Origin: Pseudarthrobacter oxydans
Lineage (GTDB): Bacteria > Actinomycetota > Actinomycetes > Actinomycetales > Micrococcaceae
Reading direction: 5' to 3'
DNA length: 64,000 nt
Assembly: GCF_013314975.1 (NCBI RefSeq)
Contig: NZ_JABTYH010000006.1
Span: forward strand, 1-64,000
The notes beneath the pieces were generated by a model, which saw only the letters and a list, made by a program, of their open reading frames with translations, was not told the origin of the DNA and searched no databases. The position numbers and the translations under genes were made by a program. Below are positions 7,576 through 15,505 of this stretch, one piece after another; the stretch's first letter is position 1, and each line of letters begins with the position of its first letter.

Positions 7576-9225
7576 CTAGCTGGCGGCGGCGCCCAGCGTG
7601 ACGTCGAACGTCTGCTCCTTGCCGTTTCGCAGGACCGTGATCTTGACGCTGGACCCGGCGGGCTGTTCCCGGACAGCCGCGGTCAGCTGCTCCGGTTCCC
7701 CGATGGCGAGGTCGTTGAACTTGGTGATCACGTCGCCCACCTTGATCCCTGCCTTGCCGGCCGCAGAGTCCGCCTCCACAGTGGCAACGTCCGCGCCCAC
7801 CGAGAACCCGGAAGCGGCGCTTGAGGCCGTCTTCTTCTTGACGCTGACACCCAGCTGGCCGTGCGAGGCCTTGCCGGTGTCAATGATTTCCTGCGCCACC
7901 CGCTTGGCATGGTTGATGGGGATGCTGAAGCCAACGCCGATGTTGCCGCTGGTCGAGGATGCGCTCGATCCCGCGGACGCGATGGCCACGTTAACGCCAA
8001 TCACTTCGCCGCTGCTGTTCACCAGTGCACCGCCGGAGTTTCCGGGGTTAATGGCGGCGTCGGTCTGGATGACGTTAATGGAGATCTCGCCCTGGTCGGC
8101 CGTCTGCTGGCTCTGTCCGCCGCCCGGAGGCGCGAACTGGAATCCGCCCTCGTCATCGCCCTCGGCGTTGTCCCCCTCTTCGGGGGCGGCCGCGGAGGCA
8201 ACACTGATGGTCCGGTTGAGCGTTGAAACGATGCCGTCGGTCACGGTGCCGGTCAGGCCCAGCGGCGAGCCGATGGCAATGGCGGTGTCCCCCACGTTCA
8301 GTTTCCCGGAATCGCCCAGGGTGGCCGGGGTCAGGCCGGAGGCGTTGTCCACCTTGATCACTGCGAGGTCAGACAACGGGTCTGTGCCAACGAGTTTGGC
8401 GGTGAGAACCTTCCCATCACTGGTCCGCACTTCCAGGGCAGCGTCGGCCGTCTGGCCGTCCAGGGTGACGACGTGGGTGTTGGTGAGGATATGCCCCTGG
8501 TCGTCCAGGACGATCCCGGAGCCCGTGCCGCCGGAGCCGCCGCTTGAGGCACTGATGGTCACCACGCTGGACGAGGCCTTCAGGGCAGCTGCCGTTATGG
8601 CGTTGACGTTGTCCTTGTTGTTGACGATGACCGTCCCGGGCTGGCTGTTGCTGCTCACTGCAGCACCCGATCCGGTGTTGCCGAAAAGTTCCGCGGAACC
8701 GACCGTGGCCACTCCCCCTCCCACCAGTCCGGCCGCGAGGATGCTGGCGACGAGGGTGCCCACGCCGAATGTCGCTTTCCGCCGTGGCGCGTCCTTGGGG
8801 TTGGGGGTAAAGGCAGTCCCGCTGTGGGCGCTGTTGGCACCAGTCAGGTTGTTGGTGCCGTGGCCCTGGCCCGCGTACTGGTTTTCCTGGCCGGTATAGC
8901 CGTAGCCGGGGTGGGGCGCCTGGTGCCCGGGCGCCTGCGCGGCGGACGGGTCCTGCCCCGCCGCGTACTGCCCGCCGTAGGAGGGCTGCCGCTGGGGATA
9001 GACGGGACGCTGGGCTCCGGGGAGTTCCTGGGTGGGGTTGGTGCCCTGCTGCTCAATGCGGTCGGTGGGGTACTGGCGGGGGCCGGATACATTCGCTCCG
9101 GGAGCACCTGCCGGCTGATCCCCCGCGGCCGGCCGCTCTGCCTGCCCGTTGTTCTGCCCCCAGGGATCCTGCCGGTCCTGGCCGCTGTTCCGCGAAGCCG
9201 GACCCGGCGTCTGGTTCTCAGTCAT
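7576..9225 (-). CDS. Membrane-anchored HtrA/DegP-type serine protease with PDZ domain
   Basis: 549 residues. A long Gln/Pro/Gly-rich cytoplasmic region (1-150) precedes one membrane segment (about 152-176). The extracytoplasmic trypsin-like domain has the triad His251 (ILTNTHVV), Asp286 (DPLSDLAVIKV) and Ser397 (NPGNSGGALV). A PDZ domain follows at about 445-545 (GIKVGDVITKFNDLAIGEP). Such proteins degrade misfolded envelope proteins. An acidic and Gly/Gln-rich insert lies at about 343-380, between Asp and Ser. The ATG at 9225 is chosen because AAAGGA is just upstream. Monocistronic. Confidence 0.95.
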   Translation of the reverse strand: MTENQTPGPASRNSGQDRQDPWGQNNGQAERPAAGDQPAGAPGANVSGPRQYPTDRIEQQGTNPTQELPGAQRPVYPQRQPSYGGQYAAGQDPSAAQAPGHQAPHPGYGYTGQENQYAGQGHGTNNLTGANSAHSGTAFTPNPKDAPRRKATFGVGTLVASILAAGLVGGGVATVGSAELFGNTGSGAAVSSNSQPGTVIVNNKDNVNAITAAALKASSSVVTISASSGGSGGTGSGIVLDDQGHILTNTHVVTLDGQTADAALEVRTSDGKVLTAKLVGTDPLSDLAVIKVDNASGLTPATLGDSGKLNVGDTAIAIGSPLGLTGTVTDGIVSTLNRTISVASAAAPEEGDNAEGDDEGGFQFAPPGGGQSQQTADQGEISINVIQTDAAINPGNSGGALVNSSGEVIGVNVAIASAGSSASSTSGNIGVGFSIPINHAKRVAQEIIDTGKASHGQLGVSVKKKTASSAASGFSVGADVATVEADSAAGKAGIKVGDVITKFNDLAIGEPEQLTAAVREQPAGSSVKITVLRNGKEQTFDVTLGAAAS

Positions 9226-9393
9226 GGGACTTCCTTTCATCCTCGTCTGCATTAACTATGGACTCCCTGGCTGGAACAAGCTCGGATGTTTGCTGAGAGC
9301 TTCCTGAGCGCCGGTTCCTGGCGCGGCTGACGTGCGGACCGGCGTTTCGCTGCTGGCATATTCGGGCCGATGGACGGGCTGTGGGGTGCACCA

Positions 9394-9399
9394 TAGAAT
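9394..9399 (+). promoter_or_regulatory. Possible -10 element for the TPM-pspA pair
   Basis: TAGAAT about 114 nt before the TPM-protein ATG, in the divergent interval (9226-9512) between htrA and that gene. No convincing -35 is seen. The interval holds no gene I can recognise. Confidence 0.35.
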
Positions 9400-9512
9400 C
9401 AAGATGAATTGCCACAGCGACCTGCGGCTTCACACCAAGCGTGGGGGCGCTGCTGGATTCTGAGACGACTGATTCGTCCCGAATCGGTGTCAGGCGTGCT
9501 GAAGGGTTGCAC

Positions 9513-11558
9513 ATGCGGTCAAAGTTCAAACGTTTATTCGCCGTGATCGGCCTTACCGCCTTCCTGGCGTTGCCCGCTGGCGCGGCCTGGGCCGAGGATC
9601 CGGTCGCCCTGGACCCCGCAACCAAAATTGTGGATGCTGCCGGAGTCCTTGGCTCGCAGAAGGGCGAGGTCCAGGATGCCATTAAAAAGCTCGGCGCGGA
9701 TCACGCCACTGTGCTGCACGTCGTCACCGTCAAGAGGTTTGAGAACCCGGCAGACCGGGAAGCCTGGTCGGACGCTGTGGCCGAAAAAGCCAATCTGGGC
9801 TCCAACGCGTTGATCTTCGCGGTAGCTACCGAGACCAGGCAGTACGTCCTGAACAAGGGCGGCAGCAAGATCACGGCTGCCCAGATCGAGAACATCAAGA
9901 GCAAGGCCATCGGTCCGGAGCTCGCGAACGACAACTATGCGCAGGCGGCAATCAACACAGCAGCAGCAATCGGCGATGCCGCCGGCGGTGGCAGCGGCAA
10001 TGTCCCCGGCGACGGTGCCGGGGCCGCAGTTCTTGTGGGAACAGGTGTTGTAGCTGCCGGCGGAGCCGGCGCTTACCTCTACTTCCGCAACAAGCGCAAA
10101 AAAGCAGCAGCCGGGCAGGCAGCCAACGCCAGCTACGGTCCGCAGGGCGCTGAACTCGATCCGCTCGCGTCGCTGAGCATCGAGGAACTTCGCCGCAAGG
10201 GCGGCTCCCTCCTGATCGAGGCGGACGACGCCATCAAGTCCAGCGAGCAGGAACTCATGTTCGCCCAGGCACAGTACGGTGACTCCGCCGTCGGCAATTT
10301 CACCAAGGCGCTGCATGAAGCCAAGGCCCACTTGAGCGAATCCTTCAAGCTGCAGCAGCAGCTGGACGATCACATCCCCGACACCGAAGAGCAGCAGCGG
10401 ACGTGGCTCGGCGAGATCATCCGCCGGTCCGAAGCCGCGCTGGCATCGCTCCAGGAGCAGAAGGCCGACTTCGATTCCCTGCGTGAACTTGAGAAGAACG
10501 CACCGCAGGCACTGGCAGCAGTCAACGCCGGTGCGCGCGAAGCGGACTCGAAAATCTCCAGTGCCGAAGAGTCCCTTACCTCCCTCCGTGCCAGGTATGC
10601 GGAAAGTGCCCTGACCCAGGTTTCCGACAACATCCTGCAGGCCAAGGAACGCCTGGCATTCGTGCAGAACGCTACCGCCACCGCGCAGCAGAAGCTGGCT
10701 GAGGGCGAAGGCAGCCTTGCCGCAGTGGCAGTCCGCGCAGCCGAAGAGAGCCTGCACCAGACGAACGTCCTCCTCGACGCCATCGCCAAGGTTTCCTCCA
10801 ACCTGGATGAAGCCCGGAGCAGCCTCGAGAGCGCAGTAGTGGACACCTCCCAGGACCTCGCCCAGGCGCGGGCCATGATCCAGTCGGGCGCCCACCCCGA
10901 GCTCGCCGGTCCGGTCGCCGGAGTTGAAAATGCCTTGGCGCAGGTCAAGGCGGAGATCCAGGGCGGCAAAATCGACCCTATTGCCACCCTGCAGCGCGTC
11001 GAGACTGCCCACCAGTCACTGGACCAGGCCCTCAGCGGCATCAGGGACCAGCAGGAACAGGCCCGCCGGGCACAGGCCTCGCTCCAGCAGACCATAATGT
11101 CTGCCCAGGCACAGATCAGCGCGACCTCGGACTACATCACCGCCCGCCGCGGCGGTGTGGGGACAGAGGCACGCACACGCCTGGCCGAGTCCCAGCGGAA
11201 CCTGGATTACGCACTGTCCATTGCACGCACCGATCCTGTGACTGCCCTCACCTACGCCCAGCAGGGGCATGCCCTGGCGGCGCAGGCAGCCCAGCTGGCA
11301 CAGGCTGATGTGGACCACTTCGGTGGCTACGCCAACCAGGGCTACGGCCGCGGAGGCATGTTCGGCGGAGGCGGCGGCGGAGGCCTCGGCGGCGCCATCC
11401 TGGGCGGCATCCTGATCAACTCCATCCTCAATGGAGGCGGCGGCGCGGGCTGGGGCGGTGGCCACAGCGACGGCGGCGGCTGGGGCGGCGGAGATTTTGG
11501 CGGCGGGGACATGGGCGGCGGCTGGGGCGGCGACTCCGGCGGCGGCGGAGATTTCTAG
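9513..11558 (+). CDS. TPM-domain protein with coiled coil and glycine-rich tail
   Basis: 681 residues. A Sec signal peptide ending near AAWAED is followed by a TPM domain (about 30-150; DAAGVLGSQKGEVQDAIKKL, KANLGSNALIFAVATETRQY). A membrane segment lies near 175-195 (AAVLVGTGVVAAGGAGAYLY) before basic residues NKRKKA, then about 400 residues rich in Ala/Glu/Gln that look like a long coiled coil, and finally a Gly/Trp-rich tail from about 610 to the end. The large C-terminal part would be cytoplasmic. The gene is followed by pspA 106 nt later, so a role in envelope stress is likely but not shown. ATG 9513 has GAAGGG 6 nt upstream. Confidence 0.85.
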   Translation: MRSKFKRLFAVIGLTAFLALPAGAAWAEDPVALDPATKIVDAAGVLGSQKGEVQDAIKKLGADHATVLHVVTVKRFENPADREAWSDAVAEKANLGSNALIFAVATETRQYVLNKGGSKITAAQIENIKSKAIGPELANDNYAQAAINTAAAIGDAAGGGSGNVPGDGAGAAVLVGTGVVAAGGAGAYLYFRNKRKKAAAGQAANASYGPQGAELDPLASLSIEELRRKGGSLLIEADDAIKSSEQELMFAQAQYGDSAVGNFTKALHEAKAHLSESFKLQQQLDDHIPDTEEQQRTWLGEIIRRSEAALASLQEQKADFDSLRELEKNAPQALAAVNAGAREADSKISSAEESLTSLRARYAESALTQVSDNILQAKERLAFVQNATATAQQKLAEGEGSLAAVAVRAAEESLHQTNVLLDAIAKVSSNLDEARSSLESAVVDTSQDLAQARAMIQSGAHPELAGPVAGVENALAQVKAEIQGGKIDPIATLQRVETAHQSLDQALSGIRDQQEQARRAQASLQQTIMSAQAQISATSDYITARRGGVGTEARTRLAESQRNLDYALSIARTDPVTALTYAQQGHALAAQAAQLAQADVDHFGGYANQGYGRGGMFGGGGGGGLGGAILGGILINSILNGGGGAGWGGGHSDGGGWGGGDFGGGDMGGGWGGDSGGGGDF

Positions 11559-11664
11559 GCCGCGGCCGGAGTGAACGCCCCTGTAGTCCGGGCCCCGCAC
11601 AAGCCACACCATAACTGTTCACTGATTTCAGTGGTCACCACAGAGCAGGACGAAAGGTAGCAAC

Positions 11665-12456
11665 ATGGTTAAGCAGTCCATCTTTGGCCGTATCGCGCAG
11701 CTGGCTAAGGCAAACATCAACACTTTGCTGGACAACGCTGAGGATCCCCAGAAGATGCTGGACCAGATGGTCCGGGACTACACGAACAACATCGCGGAGG
11801 CCGAGTCCGCCGTGGCGCAGACCATCGGGAACCTGCGGATGCTCGAGGATGACTACCGCGAGGACGTTAAGAACGCACAGGACTGGGGTAACAAAGCCCT
11901 CGCGGCGTCGCGGAAGGCGGACGAATACCGGGCCAGCGGCGACACTGTTGACGCCGAGAAGTTCGACAACCTTGCCAAGGTGGCCCTGCAGCGCCAGATG
12001 TCCGCCGAGAATGAGGCCAAGGGGGCAGAACCCAGCATCGCCTCCCAACGTGAAGTGGTGGACAAGCTCAAGACCGGCCTGGACCAGATGAAGGGCAAGC
12101 TGAACGAGCTGACCAGCAAGCGGAATGAGCTGGTGGCCAGGTCCAAGACCGCTGCAGCCCAGTCCCAGGTCCACGATGCCATCAAGAGCATCGACTTCAT
12201 GGATCCCACCAGCGAAGTGGGCCGCTTCGAGGAGAAAATCCGCCGCGAGGAAGCCAAGGTCCGTGGCCAGCAGGAACTCGCAGCCTCAAGCCTGGACGCG
12301 CAGTTCAACCAGTTGGAGGACCTCGGTGAGCAGGTTGAGATCGAGGCACGCCTGGCCGCGCTGAAGTCCGGCAACTCGTCGAAGCCGGCCCTCGGCGCCG
12401 CAGGCTCGGCAGCAACGGGCTCAACGGTGGACGAAGCAGACTTCGACAAACTGTGA
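11665..12456 (+). CDS. pspA: Phage shock protein A (PspA/IM30 family)
   Basis: 263 residues, largely alpha-helical. Peripheral membrane protein of the ESCRT-III/PspA/Vipp1 superfamily that assembles on stressed membranes. Family signatures: SIFGRIAQLAKANINTLLD at the N-terminus (amphipathic helix), AEDPQKMLDQMVRDY, and the central helices VAQTIGNLRMLEDDYRE. A short Gly/Ala/Ser linker precedes the acidic end VDEADFDKL. GAAAGG lies 7 nt before the ATG. It lies 106 nt after the TPM gene on the same strand; they are probably functionally linked. Confidence 0.95.
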   Translation: MVKQSIFGRIAQLAKANINTLLDNAEDPQKMLDQMVRDYTNNIAEAESAVAQTIGNLRMLEDDYREDVKNAQDWGNKALAASRKADEYRASGDTVDAEKFDNLAKVALQRQMSAENEAKGAEPSIASQREVVDKLKTGLDQMKGKLNELTSKRNELVARSKTAAAQSQVHDAIKSIDFMDPTSEVGRFEEKIRREEAKVRGQQELAASSLDAQFNQLEDLGEQVEIEARLAALKSGNSSKPALGAAGSAATGSTVDEADFDKL

Positions 12457-12495
12457 CCGGCGGCGGGACGTTCCGCCTGCTCTAGAGACAACCGG

Positions 12496-12527
12496 TAGGG
12501 CCGGGGCCACTGATGGCCCCGGCCCTA
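12496..12527 (+). terminator. Hairpin terminator after pspA
   Basis: A 13-bp perfect inverted repeat (TAGGGCCGGGGCC / GGCCCCGGCCCTA) with a 6-nt loop, 39 nt after the pspA stop. Confidence 0.8.
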
Positions 12528-12557
12528 TCCGTTCCCGCCAGTGTGTAGCGTGGTTGC

Positions 12558-13991
12558 ATGGCTTCCTCCACTGAGACTTCCATCGTCTGGCTCCGCGACG
12601 ACCTTCGGCTTGATGACAACCCCGCGCTTTCCGAAGCAGCCGCGCTCGGGCTGCCCCTGACGGTCGTCTACGTCCTCGATGAGGAGTCAGAAGGCGTCCG
12701 GCCGCTTGGAGGAGCCACGAAGTGGTGGCTGCACCATTCCCTTGCCTCACTCGCGGGTGCACTGGAAGCCAAAGGCTCCCGCCTGCTCCTCCGCCGCGGG
12801 CCGGCCGAAGAGGTCGTCAGGGAGCTCGCAGCCGAAACCAACGCCCGCCACCTCTTCTGGAACCGCCGCTACGGCCGGCCGGAGCGCACGGTGGACGCCG
12901 CTGTCAAGGCGTGGGCCACTGAGAACGGTATCCACGCCTCGAGCTACCAGGCGAACCTCCTGTTTGAGCCCTGGACTGTCCGGACCGGCGCCGGCGGACC
13001 CTACAAGGTGTTCACGCCGTTCTGGCGGGCCTGCCTTGCCGGCGCTGATATCCGCGATCCCCTCCAGGTTCCGGGAACGCTGCCGGCGCCCCCGAAGTCA
13101 ACCGGGACCACGCAGGCGGGCGACACCCTTGATGGCTGGGCACTCCTGCCCTCCACCCCCGACTGGAGCGGCGGACTCGCCGCGGTCTGGGAGCCGGGCG
13201 AGGACGGCGCCGGGCGCCGGCTCAAAGATTTCCTGGACGGGCCGGCGGAGGAATACGGAACCGGCCGGAATATCCCCGGGGTGGAAGGTACCAGCCGGCT
13301 TTCACCCCATCTGCGGTTCGGCGAAGTCAGCCCCTTCCGTGTGTGGCGGCAGATCCGCCGCCGCTACCCGGACAAGGTGCCTGCCGACGTCGGCATCTTC
13401 CGCTCGGAGCTCGGCTGGCGGGAATTCTGCTGGCACCTTCTATACACCAACCCGGATCTTGCCACCCGCAACTACCGTCCGGACTTCGACCGGTTCGAAT
13501 GGGAGAAGCCCGGCAAGGATGAGCTGGAAGCCTGGCAGCAGGGCCGGACCGGGTATCCGTTCGTCGATGCAGGCATGCGCCAGCTGTGGCAGACCGGCTG
13601 GATGCATAACCGGGTGAGGATGGCCGCGGCGTCTTTCCTGGTCAAGAACCTCCTGACGGACTGGCGCGTCGGGGAAGCCTGGTTCTGGGACACCCTCGTG
13701 GACGCGGACGCGGCCAGCAATCCCGCCAACTGGCAGTGGGTTGCCGGCTCAGGAGCGGACGCCTCACCGTACTACCGGATCTTCAACCCCGTCACCCAGA
13801 GCAAGAAATTCGACGCCGCGGGCACCTACCTGCGCCACTACCTCCCCGAGCTGGCGGACCTGGACGGAATGACGATCCACGAGCCCTGGAAGGCCGGCGT
13901 GGAACTGGAGGGATATCCAGGGCCCCTGGTGGACCTGCCCGAGTCCAGGGAGCGGGCCCTTGAGGCCTACCAGAAGCTCAGGGACAGCTGA
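12558..13991 (+). CDS. phr: Deoxyribodipyrimidine photo-lyase (class I CPD photolyase)
   Basis: 477 residues. Light-driven repair of UV-induced cyclobutane pyrimidine dimers. The N-terminal photolyase alpha/beta domain starts with SIVWLRDDLRLDDNPAL. The C-terminal FAD domain contains RLSPHLRFGEVSPFRVW, ELGWREFCWHLLY, GYPFVDAGMRQLWQTGWMHN and ADAASNPANWQWVAGSG, with the Trp residues of the electron-transfer chain. The ATG at 12558 follows TAGCGT (12546-12551) by 6 nt with no Shine-Dalgarno, so the mRNA is probably leaderless. Confidence 0.96.
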   Translation: MASSTETSIVWLRDDLRLDDNPALSEAAALGLPLTVVYVLDEESEGVRPLGGATKWWLHHSLASLAGALEAKGSRLLLRRGPAEEVVRELAAETNARHLFWNRRYGRPERTVDAAVKAWATENGIHASSYQANLLFEPWTVRTGAGGPYKVFTPFWRACLAGADIRDPLQVPGTLPAPPKSTGTTQAGDTLDGWALLPSTPDWSGGLAAVWEPGEDGAGRRLKDFLDGPAEEYGTGRNIPGVEGTSRLSPHLRFGEVSPFRVWRQIRRRYPDKVPADVGIFRSELGWREFCWHLLYTNPDLATRNYRPDFDRFEWEKPGKDELEAWQQGRTGYPFVDAGMRQLWQTGWMHNRVRMAAASFLVKNLLTDWRVGEAWFWDTLVDADAASNPANWQWVAGSGADASPYYRIFNPVTQSKKFDAAGTYLRHYLPELADLDGMTIHEPWKAGVELEGYPGPLVDLPESRERALEAYQKLRDS

Positions 13992-14027
13992 CCCGCTCCA
14001 CGGGCGTGGGCTGCTGCCAGGCGCCCG

Positions 14028-14960
14028 TCAGCGGCTGACCTTGCCCATCAGGGACGCGATGGGCCGCAGGAACAGCGGGCGCGCCAGGAACCAGGCGGCC
14101 ACCATGACCACCACCGAGGCGAGGAACACCCAGAAACCCAACCACCCGTCGTCGTCGCGCACGGCGTACATGTGGTTGAGGTTGCGCAGGGCTCCGGTGG
14201 CGAGCACCAGGAAGACGTGCACGGCGATGAAGGCCACGAAGTAGATCATCACCGGGAAGTGGACGGCGCGCGCCCAATCGATGGGGAACGCCTTGTTGAG
14301 GCCGGCAGCCTTCTTGGGCCAGGCACCGGACATCCGCAGGCCCGTGATGAACGCCAGCGGAGCGGCAATGAAGACTGTGGCGAAGTAGGACAGCAACTGC
14401 AGCGCGTTGTAGTTGACCCAGCCGTTCTCGGTAGGCCAGTCCAGGGACGCGTACTGCAGTGCCGCGGAGAGCGCGTTGGGGAAGACGTCCCAGCTGGTGG
14501 GCACGATCCGCATCCACTGGCCGGTGGCGAAAAGCAGCACCGCAAACACCAGGCCGTTGAGGATCCACAGGACATCCAGCGTCAGGTGGAACCACAGCTC
14601 AAGGCTGATTTTGGTGGGCGGGTTCTTCGTCTTGATCAGGCCCTTGTTGTTCCGTGTCCAGTGCCCGCTGGGGCGGGTGGTGGTCCGCACCTGCCACCCG
14701 GTACGGATGATCAGCAGCAGGAAGAACGCATTCAGGAAGTGCTGCCAGGCAAGCCAGGCGGGAAAGCCCACGGGGGCATTGTCCGGAAGCTCCGAATGGC
14801 CCGGATAGTCAGCCACGAAGGAAGCGACGGCGGGCAGCCCCATCAGCCACCTGGCAACCAGCACCACCAGGACCAGCCCTCCGAGGACGGCAGGCACCCC
14901 CCAGTAGAGTCGCGACCGCTGACCCGCCGCGGTACGGGGCTTCTTCGTGGGTGTGGACAT
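14028..14960 (-). CDS. Cytochrome b/b6-type integral membrane protein
   Basis: 310 residues with about five or six predicted membrane segments (for example GGLVLVVLVARWLMGLPAVA near the N-terminus, LNAFFLLLIIRTGW, IYFVAFIAVHVFLVLATGAL). Histidines placed in or near the segments (WQHF, WFHLTLD, RAVHFPVM, AVHVF) suggest a di-heme cytochrome b561/formate-dehydrogenase gamma-like subunit. No partner oxidoreductase is adjacent, so the electron donor is unknown. AGAGGA lies 11 nt upstream of ATG 14960. Confidence 0.75.
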   Translation of the reverse strand: MSTPTKKPRTAAGQRSRLYWGVPAVLGGLVLVVLVARWLMGLPAVASFVADYPGHSELPDNAPVGFPAWLAWQHFLNAFFLLLIIRTGWQVRTTTRPSGHWTRNNKGLIKTKNPPTKISLELWFHLTLDVLWILNGLVFAVLLFATGQWMRIVPTSWDVFPNALSAALQYASLDWPTENGWVNYNALQLLSYFATVFIAAPLAFITGLRMSGAWPKKAAGLNKAFPIDWARAVHFPVMIYFVAFIAVHVFLVLATGALRNLNHMYAVRDDDGWLGFWVFLASVVVMVAAWFLARPLFLRPIASLMGKVSR

Positions 14961-15052
14961 CGAACAACATTCCTCTCGAGAATGACTGGCCAAGTGCTCA
15001 CGGCGTGTGAGGCTCTGCGAAAGAGAATACTAGGAACTGCACGTATCCACGG

Positions 15053-15096
15053 AAAAAAGAAGACCCCGGCCGGCTGGTAGCCGGTCAGGGTCTTCA
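15053..15096 (-). terminator. Rho-independent terminator of the first tRNA-fMet gene
   Basis: Read on the minus strand, a long stem built from GAAGACCC.GACCGGCT and its complement is followed by a run of six T (15058-15053). It directly follows the tRNA at 15102-15175. Confidence 0.85.
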
Positions 15097-15101
15097 CATA
15101 G

Positions 15102-15175
15102 TTGCGGGGACAGGATTTGAACCTGTGACCTCTGGGTTATGAGCCCAGCGAGCTACCGAACTGCTCCACCCCGCG
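15102..15175 (-). tRNA. Initiator tRNA-fMet (CAT), copy 1
   Basis: 74 nt on the minus strand with anticodon CAT. The acceptor stem begins CGCGGGG and ends CCCCGCA, giving the unpaired C1-A72 position that marks initiator tRNA. The anticodon stem has the three consecutive G-C pairs (GGG...CCC) also specific to initiator tRNA. The 3' CCA is not encoded. Confidence 0.96.
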
Positions 15176-15270
15176 TCGCTGAAACAACACTACACTAGTT
15201 TTCCGGCCGCGTTTTCCACTCGGGAATTCTCGCCTGGGTCGGCAGGAAGTCCCCGGCGCTTAAACAAAAA

Positions 15271-15300
15271 CATCCGGACACTGTTTCCAGTGTCCGGATG
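15271..15300 (-). terminator. Rho-independent terminator of the second tRNA-fMet gene
   Basis: Perfect 13-bp stem CATCCGGACACTG with a 4-nt loop (15271-15300), followed on the minus strand by TTTTTGTTT. It ends transcription from the tRNA at 15311-15384 before the other tRNA copy. Confidence 0.9.
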
Positions 15301-15310
15301 CTTCCATCAG

Positions 15311-15384
15311 TTGCGGGGACAGGATTTGAACCTGTGACCTCTGGGTTATGAGCCCAGCGAGCTACCGAACTGCTCCACCCCGCG
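15311..15384 (-). tRNA. Initiator tRNA-fMet (CAT), copy 2
   Basis: Identical in sequence to the copy at 15102-15175, including the C1-A72 mismatch and GGG/CCC anticodon stem. It is separated from it by 135 nt containing its own terminator, so the two are probably independent transcription units. Confidence 0.96.
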
Positions 15385-15458
15385 TCGCAAGAACTACTTT
15401 ACCGGTACGTGAACACAAGGCCAAATCGTGGACGCGTGATCTCCGTCTCGCCAACGCA

Positions 15459-15491
15459 AACGGCACCTGCCCCGAAGGAGCAGGTGCCGTT
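15459..15491 (-). terminator. Hairpin terminator after the UPF0182 gene
   Basis: Perfect 12-bp stem AACGGCACCTGC (15459-15470) with its complement at 15480-15491 and a 9-nt loop, 15 nt past the stop codon on the minus strand. Confidence 0.75.
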
Positions 15492-15505
15492 GTCCGCCGT
15501 CGTGA

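Noticed and set aside
11350..11558. Glycine-codon repeats at the end of the TPM gene as a separate repeat element
   Set aside because: They are in frame and encode the Gly/Trp-rich tail typical of TPM-domain proteins.
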